13,544 nt of DNA, taken from positions 1-13,544 of the forward strand of contig CACZQT010000170.1 in assembly GCA_902783295.1 (NCBI GenBank). The letters run 5' to 3'. This document shows, piece by piece, positions 1-5,711 of the stretch (the stretch's first letter is position 1; every line of letters starts with the position of its first letter). The position numbers and the translations under genes are program-made. Below the pieces are notes generated by a model that had not been told where the DNA came from, did no database searches, and saw only the letters and a program-made list of their open reading frames with translations. The DNA comes from an uncultured Lachnospiraceae bacterium. Lineage in GTDB: Bacteria > Bacillota > Clostridia > Lachnospirales > Lachnospiraceae.

Positions 1-945
1 ATCAGCCGGACGATCCTTCCTTTTTTAAACAATGACTACCTGGCGGAACTGGGAGACGGAGCAGTGATTCCGGGCAGTGCACAGCTGGTCTTTTCCACAG
101 ACAGTTTTGTGGTAAGCCCCCTGTTTTTCCCGGGCGGGAATATCGGAAAGCTGGCTGTCTGCGGAACTGTGAATGATGTCTGCATGGCCGGAGGGGATCC
201 CCGATATCTGAGCCTTTCCCTGATTCTGGAGGAAGGGCTGCCGTCGGAGACTCTGGAGAGGATCCTTGCTTCCGTGTCAGAGGAAGCGAAAAAGGCCGGA
301 GTTCTGGTCGTTACCGGGGATACAAAAGTGGTGGAACGCGGACGCGGGGACGGTATCTATATCAATACCGCCGGTATCGGTTTTCTGCGGACGCCGGGAC
401 TGTCCCCGAAAAGAATCCGTGCCGGGGATGCAGTGCTGGTATCCGGAACCGTGGGAGATCACGGAATGGCCGTCATGCTGGCCAGGAACCAGGATCTCAT
501 GCAGGCGGAAATACAAAGCGACTGCGGTTCGCTGAAAAGGCTGTCCGCTGCGCTCGGTTCTCTCGGCGAGAATCTCCGCTGCCTCAGAGATCCGACCAGA
601 GGAGGCCTGGCGACGACTCTCAATGAGTTTGTGGAGGGATCTGCGCTTGGCATTGAGATTGAAGAGGAGAAAGTGCCTGTACGTCCGGATGTGGCGGCAG
701 CCGCCGATCTTCTCGGTCTGGACCCGTTCTACGCCGCCTGCGAAGGAAGGCTTCTGGCGGTTGTGGCTGCGGAAAAAGCGGAGGAAGCGCTGGACCTTCT
801 CCGGCAGTACCCCGAAGGAGAAGGCGCAGCACGGATCGGGACCGTATCTGCGGACATCCCCGGAAAACTGGTGGTGCGCACTCCCTATGGAGGGCGCAGA
901 ATCGCCGCCAAGCTCGCAGGAGCACAGCTGCCGCGGATATGCTAG
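1..945 (+). CDS. hypE: HypE, hydrogenase maturation carbamoyl dehydratase (5' partial)
   Basis: HypE dehydrates the carbamoyl group that HypF places on its C-terminal cysteine, giving a thiocyanate that supplies the CN- ligands of the [NiFe] centre. The reading frame is open from base 1, so the gene begins outside the window; 314 residues are visible and, against a usual length of about 330-340, roughly 20-25 N-terminal residues are missing. The GTG at 64 lies inside conserved sequence and is not the start. Family signatures are clear: STDSFVVSPLFFPGGNIGKL, the GTVNDV motif, the ATP-binding GDTKVVERG stretch, and above all the invariant C-terminal end PRIC, whose last cysteine is the modified residue. 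It lies 111 bases upstream of the hydrogenase genes on the same strand, so it may be the last gene of a hyp cluster serving this enzyme. Confidence 0.95.
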   Translation: MSRTILPFLNNDYLAELGDGAVIPGSAQLVFSTDSFVVSPLFFPGGNIGKLAVCGTVNDVCMAGGDPRYLSLSLILEEGLPSETLERILASVSEEAKKAGVLVVTGDTKVVERGRGDGIYINTAGIGFLRTPGLSPKRIRAGDAVLVSGTVGDHGMAVMLARNQDLMQAEIQSDCGSLKRLSAALGSLGENLRCLRDPTRGGLATTLNEFVEGSALGIEIEEEKVPVRPDVAAAADLLGLDPFYAACEGRLLAVVAAEKAEEALDLLRQYPEGEGAARIGTVSADIPGKLVVRTPYGGRRIAAKLAGAQLPRIC

Positions 946-960
946 TAACAGTGAGCCAAA

Positions 961-999
961 GTTTATTGACTGCCGAGTTATCTCGGGCAGGCAATAAGC
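961..999 (+). other. Long imperfect hairpin between hypE and the hydrogenase genes
   Basis: The arms 961-977 and 982-999 pair around a TTAT loop (978-981). The inner part pairs GAG with CTC and CTGCC with GGCAG, and the outer part pairs TATTG with CAATA plus three further pairs, one of them G-U. There is one A-G mismatch (969/991) and one bulged G (985). No U-run follows, so it is not a classical terminator. It lies about 60 bases before mbhK. It could be an mRNA processing or stability element, a weak attenuator, or a DNA operator; the sequence does not decide. Confidence 0.6.
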
Positions 1000-1056
1000 C
1001 CTGGCGAGCGTTAAAACATGTCAACTCATAAACCATAACCATAAAGGAGAAACGCA

Positions 1057-1449
1057 ATGCAGGAATACAAAAGGATCGACATCACAAAAGATGAGATCAT
1101 TCCGCTGGCGGAAAGGATGCGCAAGGATGGCGTGATTCTCGCAATGATCCACGGACATCTGGGAAAGGACGGCCTGCCGGTCATTTCCTATGAGTACCAG
1201 ATCGGTACGGGGATCGAGTCATACACCATCACAGGGGAAAAAGTCCTTCCCACCATTTCCCACATCTATGATCTGGCCGCAGAATGGCCGGAGAGGGAAC
1301 TGAGCGAACTGATCGACATCACCTTTGAAGGGCTGGATACTTCCAAGCGCCTGTTCATGCCTGAAAGTATGTTGGAAGGGCAGGGTCATATCTTTGTCAC
1401 TCCCATGGATGAATTGATCGAAAAAGTACAAAAAAAGAAGGAGGAATGA
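1057..1449 (+). CDS. mbhK: Group 4 [NiFe]-hydrogenase NuoC-like subunit (MbhK)
   Basis: This 130-residue soluble protein matches the 30-kDa (NuoC/EchD/MbhK) family, a structural subunit of the peripheral arm that packs against the large subunit. The diagnostic stretch is LPTISHIYDLAAEWPEREL (about residues 64-82), followed by ITFEGLD and a C-terminal FMPESMLEGQG region. It is shorter than complex I NuoC, as usual for energy-converting hydrogenases. The start ATG at 1057 has AAGGAGA at 1044-1050 with a 6-base spacer. The Lys/Glu-rich 3' end contains the ribosome binding site of mbhL, which starts 4 bases past the stop, so translation of the two is probably coupled. It appears to be the first structural gene of the operon. 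Confidence 0.9.
   Translation: MQEYKRIDITKDEIIPLAERMRKDGVILAMIHGHLGKDGLPVISYEYQIGTGIESYTITGEKVLPTISHIYDLAAEWPERELSELIDITFEGLDTSKRLFMPESMLEGQGHIFVTPMDELIEKVQKKKEE
1438..1444 (+). promoter_or_regulatory. Ribosome binding site deciding the GTG start of mbhL
   Basis: AAGGAGG inside the last codons of mbhK, 8 bases before the GTG at 1453. It supports this non-ATG start, which gives the N-terminus expected for the family. Confidence 0.75.
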
Positions 1450-1452
1450 CAA

Positions 1453-2535
1453 GTGAGCTATATCGTTCCGATCGCCCCGTATCATCCTTCCCTGGAAGAA
1501 CCGGTTCATGCCAGACTGGTGACCGACGGGGAGTCCATTACGGACGCCGAAGTGTTTATCGGCTACAACCACCGGGGCATTGAGAAGCTTGCCATGGAAA
1601 GGAACTTCATCCAGACGATGGTGCTGGTGGAGCGCGTCTGCGGTATCTGTTCGCATTCGCATGCCCTTACCTATGCTATGACGCTGGAAGCCATTGGCGG
1701 GGTGAATGTTCCGAAACGCGGCCAGTATATGCGTGTGATCGTAGCAGAGCTGGAGCGTCTGCACTCTCACTACCTGTGGCTGGGCATCGCCCTTCATATC
1801 ATCGGCCACGACAGCCTGTTCATGCATTCCTGGGATGACCGTGAGAAGATCATGGATATCCTGGAGCTCCTGACCGGAAACCGTGTTAACTACGGCATGG
1901 TGACCTACGGCGGCGCAAGGCGTGATATTACGAAGGAACAGGCCGATCAGGTGCTGCAGATGCTGCACGAGATCGAGGAATCCAACAAGCGTCTGGCAGA
2001 TTTCCTGCTGGCGGACAAGACCGTAGCACTGCGTACCCAGGGTGTGGGCGTGCTGACGACGGAAGACGCCATCCGCATCGGTGCCATCGGGCCTCATGCC
2101 CGTGCTTCGAACGTACCGGTAGACGTCCGTCTGGATGCTCCGTATTCCAGCTACGACGATTTTGACTTCAACAAGTGTGTGTATCCCACCTGCGATGTGT
2201 TCGCCAGGGTGGTGGTCCGTGTCCTCGAAAACTTCGAGAGCATCAAGATCATCCGTCAGGCACTGGACAGCATGCCTGCCGGCAAGGTTAACCTGGGGAA
2301 CAAGATTCCCACCATTAAACCCGGTGAGTATATGATGCGGCATGAAGCGCCCCGCGGCCAGCTTTCTTATAAAGTGGTCACCAACGGAACCGAATACAAC
2401 GAGCGCGTCAGCATTCATGTACCTACCTTCAAGAACGCTCCGACCATTCCGACCATGCTGCGGGGCAATTCCGTGGCAGACGCCGGCCTGATCATTGCCA
2501 GCATCGATCCCTGCTTCTCCTGCATGGACCGTTAA
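1453..2535 (+). CDS. mbhL: Group 4 [NiFe]-hydrogenase large (catalytic) subunit (MbhL / NuoD-like)
   Basis: This is the 360-residue catalytic subunit, where protons are reduced to H2 at a NiFe(CN)2CO centre. Both nickel-binding motifs are intact: L1, RVCGICSHSH, with Cys63 and Cys66; and L2, DPCFSC, with Cys354 and Cys357. Complex I NuoD lacks these cysteines, so this is a hydrogenase and not part of NADH dehydrogenase. RHEAPRGQLSYKV (296-308) is the conserved group 4 segment. The start is GTG at 1453. The protein stops three residues after Cys357 (MDR), so there is no C-terminal extension for an endopeptidase to remove; the same is reported for EchE and CooH. Surrounding MrpA-G-type genes place it near the Mbh group (4d in HydDB terms, inferred). 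No formate dehydrogenase or CO dehydrogenase gene is visible, so ferredoxin is the likely electron donor. Confidence 0.95.
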   Translation: MSYIVPIAPYHPSLEEPVHARLVTDGESITDAEVFIGYNHRGIEKLAMERNFIQTMVLVERVCGICSHSHALTYAMTLEAIGGVNVPKRGQYMRVIVAELERLHSHYLWLGIALHIIGHDSLFMHSWDDREKIMDILELLTGNRVNYGMVTYGGARRDITKEQADQVLQMLHEIEESNKRLADFLLADKTVALRTQGVGVLTTEDAIRIGAIGPHARASNVPVDVRLDAPYSSYDDFDFNKCVYPTCDVFARVVVRVLENFESIKIIRQALDSMPAGKVNLGNKIPTIKPGEYMMRHEAPRGQLSYKVVTNGTEYNERVSIHVPTFKNAPTIPTMLRGNSVADAGLIIASIDPCFSCMDR

Positions 2536-2544
2536 TTCTGTACC

Positions 2545-2578
2545 GTTCCGTTTCTTCCTGGATGGGAAGTACCGGAAC
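2545..2578 (+). other. Hairpin between mbhL and hypA
   Basis: GTTCCG (2545-2550) pairs with CGGAAC (2573-2578) and CTTCC (2554-2558) with GGAAG (2565-2569). A symmetric 3 x 3 internal loop separates the two helices, and the apical loop is six bases. It begins 10 bases after the mbhL stop and ends 14 bases before hypA. No U-tract follows, so a role in mRNA processing, 3'-end protection of the upstream message or translational tuning is more likely than full termination. Confidence 0.6.
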
Positions 2579-2592
2579 AGAGAGAAGACGTT

Positions 2593-2934
2593 ATGCATGA
2601 GCTGGTAATCGTAGAGGGGATCCTGGATGTCGTGGTTCCGGAAGCCCGGAAACACGGCGCGAAGAAGATCCTCGCCGTCCGTCTGAAGATCGGAGAACTT
2701 TCCGGAGTGATCCCGGAATGTGTCCGCGAATATTTCACTGTCGCCGCCAGAGGTACGATGGCCGAAGGGGCAAAGGTTCTGATCGAACCGCTGCCCATCC
2801 GGATCCGATGCCTGGACTGCGGGGCGGAAAAGGAGATACGGCGCGGCATGGACGCCTGCCCGGTTTGCGGAAGCAGGCAGTTCCGGATCATTTCCGGCAG
2901 GGAATATTACATCGAAAGTGTGGAGGCGGAATAA
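2593..2934 (+). CDS. hypA: HypA, nickel chaperone for hydrogenase maturation
   Basis: HypA delivers Ni2+ to the large subunit after the Fe(CN)2CO unit has been inserted, normally together with the GTPase HypB. The 113-residue length is typical. The N-terminal Met-His-Glu places His2 as the nickel ligand, and two CxxC pairs (CLDC, about residues 73-76, and CPVC, about 88-91) form the zinc-ribbon. RLKIGELSGVIPE is a conserved family stretch. It is inserted between the large-subunit gene and the Mrp block, while hypE lies upstream and hypB is not in the window. Co-expression directly after the substrate protein's gene would suit a chaperone of MbhL. The ribosome binding site is weak (purine-rich AGAGAGAAG upstream), so expression may be lower than for the structural genes. 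Confidence 0.95.
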   Translation: MHELVIVEGILDVVVPEARKHGAKKILAVRLKIGELSGVIPECVREYFTVAARGTMAEGAKVLIEPLPIRIRCLDCGAEKEIRRGMDACPVCGSRQFRIISGREYYIESVEAE

Positions 2935-2974
2935 CCGTTATCCACGGAATAGCCGTTTCCAATACAAAGGAATC

Positions 2975-2980
2975 AGGAGG
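2975..2980 (+). promoter_or_regulatory. Ribosome binding site deciding the GTG start of mbhA
   Basis: AGGAGG, 7 bases before GTG 2988. The frame is open far upstream into hypA, but this site and the expected MrpE N-terminus fix the start here. Confidence 0.8.
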
Positions 2981-2987
2981 AACCACC

Positions 2988-3530
2988 GTGAAAAAAATTA
3001 AAATATCGGCGGTGTTGTCGACAGCCATTCTCTGTTTCATATTCTGGCTGCTGATAACGGGACAGATCATTTCGATCTTCCGGGGTAGGCCGTCGACCCA
3101 GGTTTTGATCGCAGGGGTGCTGGTCAGCGCTGCGGTCGGCTTCTTCTCCGGTCGCTTCTTTATCCATAAGAAAGCGTTCCATCTGCTCGGCGCCCGCTTT
3201 ATCTACCTTCTGCAGTACTGCTTCTACATCTTCCCGCAGGAACTGTGGAAGGCCAATGTGGACGTAGCGCTCCGCGCTCTGTCCAAAGATCTGCCGGTGA
3301 ATCCCGGCATCGTGAAGGTACCGTCGAATCTGCGTACGGATTATGGCCAGGCTATGCTGGCGGATTCCATCACGCTGACACCCGGTACAATTACCATGGA
3401 TATTGTGGAAGAGGAAGGCCAGGTCTATTACTATATTCACTGGATCAATGTGGAAACAGAAGATCCGGTAGAAGCCGGTGAAATGATCAAAGGCACTCTG
3501 GAAGCATGGTCAGGGAGGATTTGGGAATGA
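2988..3530 (+). CDS. mbhA: MrpE-like subunit of membrane-bound hydrogenase (MbhA)
   Basis: This 180-residue protein is the MrpE/MbhA homologue, a small membrane subunit of the ion-translocating arm. Two hydrophobic segments lie at about 8-30 and 38-56, and a third, amphipathic one at about 70-85. A cytoplasmic domain follows, carrying the family hallmark ADSITLTPGTITMDI (125-139). The frame stays open upstream through hypA, but the start is GTG 2988: it has a strong ribosome binding site at correct spacing and gives the usual family length (about 160-170). Its stop overlaps the start of mbhB by ATGA, which begins an unbroken chain of overlapped Mrp genes. In Mrp antiporters MrpE is needed for assembly and activity; the same role is inferred here. 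Confidence 0.9.
   Translation: MKKIKISAVLSTAILCFIFWLLITGQIISIFRGRPSTQVLIAGVLVSAAVGFFSGRFFIHKKAFHLLGARFIYLLQYCFYIFPQELWKANVDVALRALSKDLPVNPGIVKVPSNLRTDYGQAMLADSITLTPGTITMDIVEEEGQVYYYIHWINVETEDPVEAGEMIKGTLEAWSGRIWE
3513..3518 (+). promoter_or_regulatory. Ribosome binding site deciding the start of mbhB
   Basis: GGGAGG lies 8 bases before ATG 3527. An upstream ATG at 3506 lies ahead of this site and would add seven charged residues not expected for MrpF. Confidence 0.65.
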
Positions 3531-3787
3531 AAATGGCTGAACTTTGCTTTTTCGCCATCTGCTTTGTGGTGATGGCACTCTGCCTGCTGATCCGTTTCAT
3601 CCTGGGTCCCAGTGTTGCGGACCGGGCTGTAGCGGCGGACAGCATTGACATCCTGTCTGACATGGCGCTGATCCTTTTCGCCCTGTACAGCGGCAGGTCG
3701 GTATTTCTGGACATTGCGCTGATTACGGCGCTGCTGGGCTTCATCGGCTCGACCATCGTAGCCCGCTATCTGGAGGGAAGACTATGA
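3527..3787 (+). CDS. mbhB: MrpF-like subunit of membrane-bound hydrogenase (MbhB)
   Basis: This 86-residue protein is the MrpF/MbhB homologue with three predicted membrane helices (about 5-24, 38-54 and 60-80). The conserved loop-helix GPSVADRAVAADSID (27-41) carries the family acidic residues Asp32 and Asp38; acidic residues of MrpF are implicated in cation movement in Mrp systems. Start 3527 is preferred over 3506 because it gives the 4-base ATGA overlap seen at every other junction of this block and has GGGAGG at 8 bases. A second in-frame ATG at 3533 is also possible. It is expected to sit with MbhA, C, D, E, F and G in the sodium-translocation-like module. Confidence 0.9.
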   Translation: MKMAELCFFAICFVVMALCLLIRFILGPSVADRAVAADSIDILSDMALILFALYSGRSVFLDIALITALLGFIGSTIVARYLEGRL

Positions 3788-4128
3788 GATTTATCATCGA
3801 TATCCTGGTGGCTTTCAGCGTTTTCTTTGCGTTTGCCGGGATGGTAGGGATGATTCGCATGCCGGATGCCTTCTGCAGGATGCAGTCCAGTACGAATATC
3901 GCTACCTTCGGCGTGTTAGGCGTGATCGTTGGCGGGATCCTTTATGCCGCGTTTTATCTGCATGACGGCGGGATGACCATCAAGATCGCGCTCTTAGGTA
4001 TTTTCTACATCATCACGAACCCGATCGCCAGCCACGCGATTGCCCGCGGCGCCTATAAGCACGGCGTGCGCCCCGAGAAGAAGATGGTTGTGGACAAATA
4101 CGGAGAGGATTTGGTGGAAGAAGAATGA
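3784..4128 (+). CDS. mbhC: MrpG-like subunit of membrane-bound hydrogenase (MbhC)
   Basis: This 114-residue three-helix membrane protein is the MrpG/MbhC homologue. Family motifs are GMIRMPDAFCRMQSSTN (22-38) and the third-helix end TNPIASHAIARGAY (78-91). The C-terminal ~20 residues are charged and cytoplasmic. The start overlaps the mbhB stop by ATGA, and its own stop overlaps mbhD in the same way. MrpG is an obligatory small partner of the MrpD/MrpA-type channels; by homology it helps form the small-subunit membrane module between the hydrogenase anchor and MbhH. A family-typical length and clean motifs make this assignment secure. Confidence 0.9.
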   Translation: MRFIIDILVAFSVFFAFAGMVGMIRMPDAFCRMQSSTNIATFGVLGVIVGGILYAAFYLHDGGMTIKIALLGIFYIITNPIASHAIARGAYKHGVRPEKKMVVDKYGEDLVEEE

Positions 4129-4382
4129 ATATCCTGACTGTACTGAATACGCTGGTCGTCATTGGCATTCTCGTTTCCGCCATCTGCGCGGTAACCTTTG
4201 AACACATTCTTTCTTCCGTGATTGCACTGGGGATTACAGGCGTCTTTATGTCGCTGGAATTCATCCTGCTGCAGGCGCCTGACGTAGCCATCGCGGAAGC
4301 AGCCGTCGGCGCAGTGCTCTCCACAGCGATCTTTGTGATTGCAGTGAAGAAGACTACCAAGAAGGAGGAGGAAGAACGATGA
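4125..4382 (+). CDS. mbhD: MbhD, DUF4040 / MrpA C-terminal-like membrane subunit
   Basis: This 85-residue, three-helix protein belongs to the DUF4040 family, which corresponds to part of the C-terminal region of MrpA. Its signature LQAPDVAIAEAAVGA (49-63) holds Asp53 and Glu58, buried acidic residues thought to line an ion path. In Mrp antiporters this segment is fused to MrpA or MrpB; here, as in P. furiosus Mbh, it is a free-standing gene, and this is one of the features that separates Mbh from a plain Mrp antiporter. The C-terminus is a Lys/Glu run (KKTTKKEEEER) whose codons also encode the GGAGG ribosome binding site of mbhE. Confidence 0.88.
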   Translation: MNILTVLNTLVVIGILVSAICAVTFEHILSSVIALGITGVFMSLEFILLQAPDVAIAEAAVGAVLSTAIFVIAVKKTTKKEEEER

Positions 4383-4741
4383 AGAAAACCATTACCCTCA
4401 TGTCCCTTCTGGTCATCCTGGTCTGCGGAATCGTGGCTGTACAGTATGCTTACCGGGAAATCCCGGTCACCTATGACGGCAGCGATACCAATGTAATGGA
4501 CCTCTACAACAATCCTACGCAGTACGACGTTTCCGATCCGGACGGCGTAGCGGACATCATCGTAAAGGAAAACCTGGAAAAAACCATGGCTGCCAACAAT
4601 GTAGCAGCTGTCGTGTTTGACTTCCGTGGCTTTGATACCCTGGGTGAATCCTTCATCCTGCTCACAGCCATTGCGGGTTCCTTCGTGATTCTGAGCATTC
4701 ATAAGAAGAAGAAAGAAGAGGAAGGAGGCGCAGCCGAATGA
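4379..4741 (+). CDS. mbhE: MbhE, MrpA C-terminal-like membrane subunit
   Basis: This 120-residue protein matches subunit E of H2-evolving membrane-bound hydrogenases, equivalent to the last part of MrpA (MbhE-like). It has an N-terminal helix (about 5-24), an extracytoplasmic loop with a short polar stretch (30-70), and a second helix (about 90-108) preceded by the hallmark VVFDFRGFDTLGE (78-90), which ends in the conserved Glu90. The charged tail KKKKEEEGG again encodes the ribosome binding site of the next gene. It overlaps its neighbours on both sides by ATGA. With MbhD it supplies the MrpA-derived acidic residues of the putative Na+ path. Confidence is high because both the motif and the gene position agree. 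Confidence 0.88.
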   Translation: MKKTITLMSLLVILVCGIVAVQYAYREIPVTYDGSDTNVMDLYNNPTQYDVSDPDGVADIIVKENLEKTMAANNVAAVVFDFRGFDTLGESFILLTAIAGSFVILSIHKKKKEEEGGAAE

Positions 4742-5355
4742 AGTTCAGAGAAGGCATTAAAGAGAAGAACGTCATCATCCGGTGCGGAGCGGACAAGTTC
4801 CTGCCCTTCGCGCTGACCTTCGGACTGTATATTATTCTGTTCGGTACCGTAAGCCCCGGCGGTGGTTTCCAGGGCGGCGTTATCGTAGCAAGCGGAGTCC
4901 TGCTTCTGTATCTTGGCCACGGCTACAATGTACTGAAGAGAGCCGTGAATAAGGAAGTGCTGCGCATCAATGAAGCGCTCGGCGCTACACTGTATGTCTG
5001 CCTGGGCTTCCTGGGACTGATCTTCGGCGCGAATTACTGCCGGAACGTATTCTTCAACAACGGCGCTGTCGGCGATCTGATCAGCGCAGGTACCATTACC
5101 TTTATGGGCTACTCTGTAGGCTATAAGGTGCTGACGGGTGTCGGCTTCCTGCTGCTGCTCATGCTTGGCATGCTGGCTCCGGAAGGAGAAGAGGATACGG
5201 ACTGGGACGAGGATTACGAAGAAGACTGGCTCGATGCCGAAGAAACCGAAGAAGCGGCAGAGGAAGAGCCTGCTGCAGAAGAAGCTGACGGCGCGGAAGC
5301 TCCCGAAGAGGAAGCAGCCGCTGCGGAAGGCGGGGAAGGAGGCGCCGAAGCATGA
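4738..5355 (+). CDS. mbhF: MrpB-like subunit of membrane-bound hydrogenase (MbhF) with long acidic tail
   Basis: Residues 1-147 are a standard MrpB/MbhF domain with four predicted helices and the hallmark GTVSPGGGFQGGVIVASGV (36-54). Residues 149-205 are unusual: 29 of these 57 are Asp or Glu, none is Lys or Arg, and the rest are mainly Ala, Gly and Pro. MrpB-family proteins normally end soon after the last helix at about 140-150 residues. The tail is probably disordered and cytoplasmic (inferred). It could bind basic partners or cations, or keep electron-carrier proteins oriented; no known domain is recognised in it. The frame is sound: the tail ends precisely in the ATGA overlap with mbhG, so this is not a frameshift artefact. 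Confidence 0.9.
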   Translation: MKFREGIKEKNVIIRCGADKFLPFALTFGLYIILFGTVSPGGGFQGGVIVASGVLLLYLGHGYNVLKRAVNKEVLRINEALGATLYVCLGFLGLIFGANYCRNVFFNNGAVGDLISAGTITFMGYSVGYKVLTGVGFLLLLMLGMLAPEGEEDTDWDEDYEEDWLDAEETEEAAEEEPAAEEADGAEAPEEEAAAAEGGEGGAEA

Positions 5356-5711
5356 TTATCGTGAATTATATCGCATCGGTATTCCTGATCGTTCTGGGTT
5401 TTTACACGGTGTGCATGAAGAAGAATCTGATCAAAGTGGTTCTGGGACTCGGCATCGTCGACTACGGCGTCAACATGCTGATCGTAAGCCTCGGCTTCAA
5501 TGCCGGCGGCACAGCCCCTATCTATCAGCTGTCTGACCTGCTGAACGGGGTGGCTCCCACCTTTTTTGTGGACCCGGTTCCCCAGGCGCTGACCCTGACC
5601 AGTATCGTCATCGGTGCCTGCGTGGATGCCATGGCGCTGTCCCTGGTGATCATGATCCACAGAAAGTATAAGTCTGTGAATGCAGACGAGGTAAGGAGGT
5701 TGCGCGGATGA
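5352..5711 (+). CDS. mbhG: MrpC-like (NuoK-like) subunit of membrane-bound hydrogenase (MbhG)
   Basis: This 119-residue three-helix protein is the MrpC/MbhG homologue, related to complex I NuoK. Hallmarks are GLGIVDYGVNMLIV (32-45) in the second helix and FVDPVPQALTLTSIVIG (72-88) leading into the third. In complex I and Mbh structures this subunit lies between the anchor side and the MrpD/NuoL-type antiporter subunit and joins the central hydrophilic axis of charged residues. It starts by ATGA overlap with mbhF and ends by ATGA overlap with mbhH. Its own 3' codons contain AGGAGG, the ribosome binding site for mbhH. Confidence 0.9.
   Translation: MIIVNYIASVFLIVLGFYTVCMKKNLIKVVLGLGIVDYGVNMLIVSLGFNAGGTAPIYQLSDLLNGVAPTFFVDPVPQALTLTSIVIGACVDAMALSLVIMIHRKYKSVNADEVRRLRG

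Noticed and set aside
966..997. TTGACT as a -35 element of a promoter for the hydrogenase genes.
   Set aside because: No acceptable -10 is found at 16-18 bases (GC-rich or CAATAA-like only), and the bases belong to the arms of a hairpin.
1219..2655. Very long open frame on the - strand opposite mbhK and mbhL (478 codons).
   Set aside because: It is a mirror of real coding sequence with strong motif support on the + strand, is rich in His/Gln as shadow frames are, and shows no family features.
2718..2987. N-terminal extension of mbhA reaching into hypA.
   Set aside because: The extension overlaps most of hypA out of frame, has an Arg/Gly/His-rich shadow composition and lacks a ribosome binding site; GTG 2988 has AGGAGG at 7 bases and the right family N-terminus.
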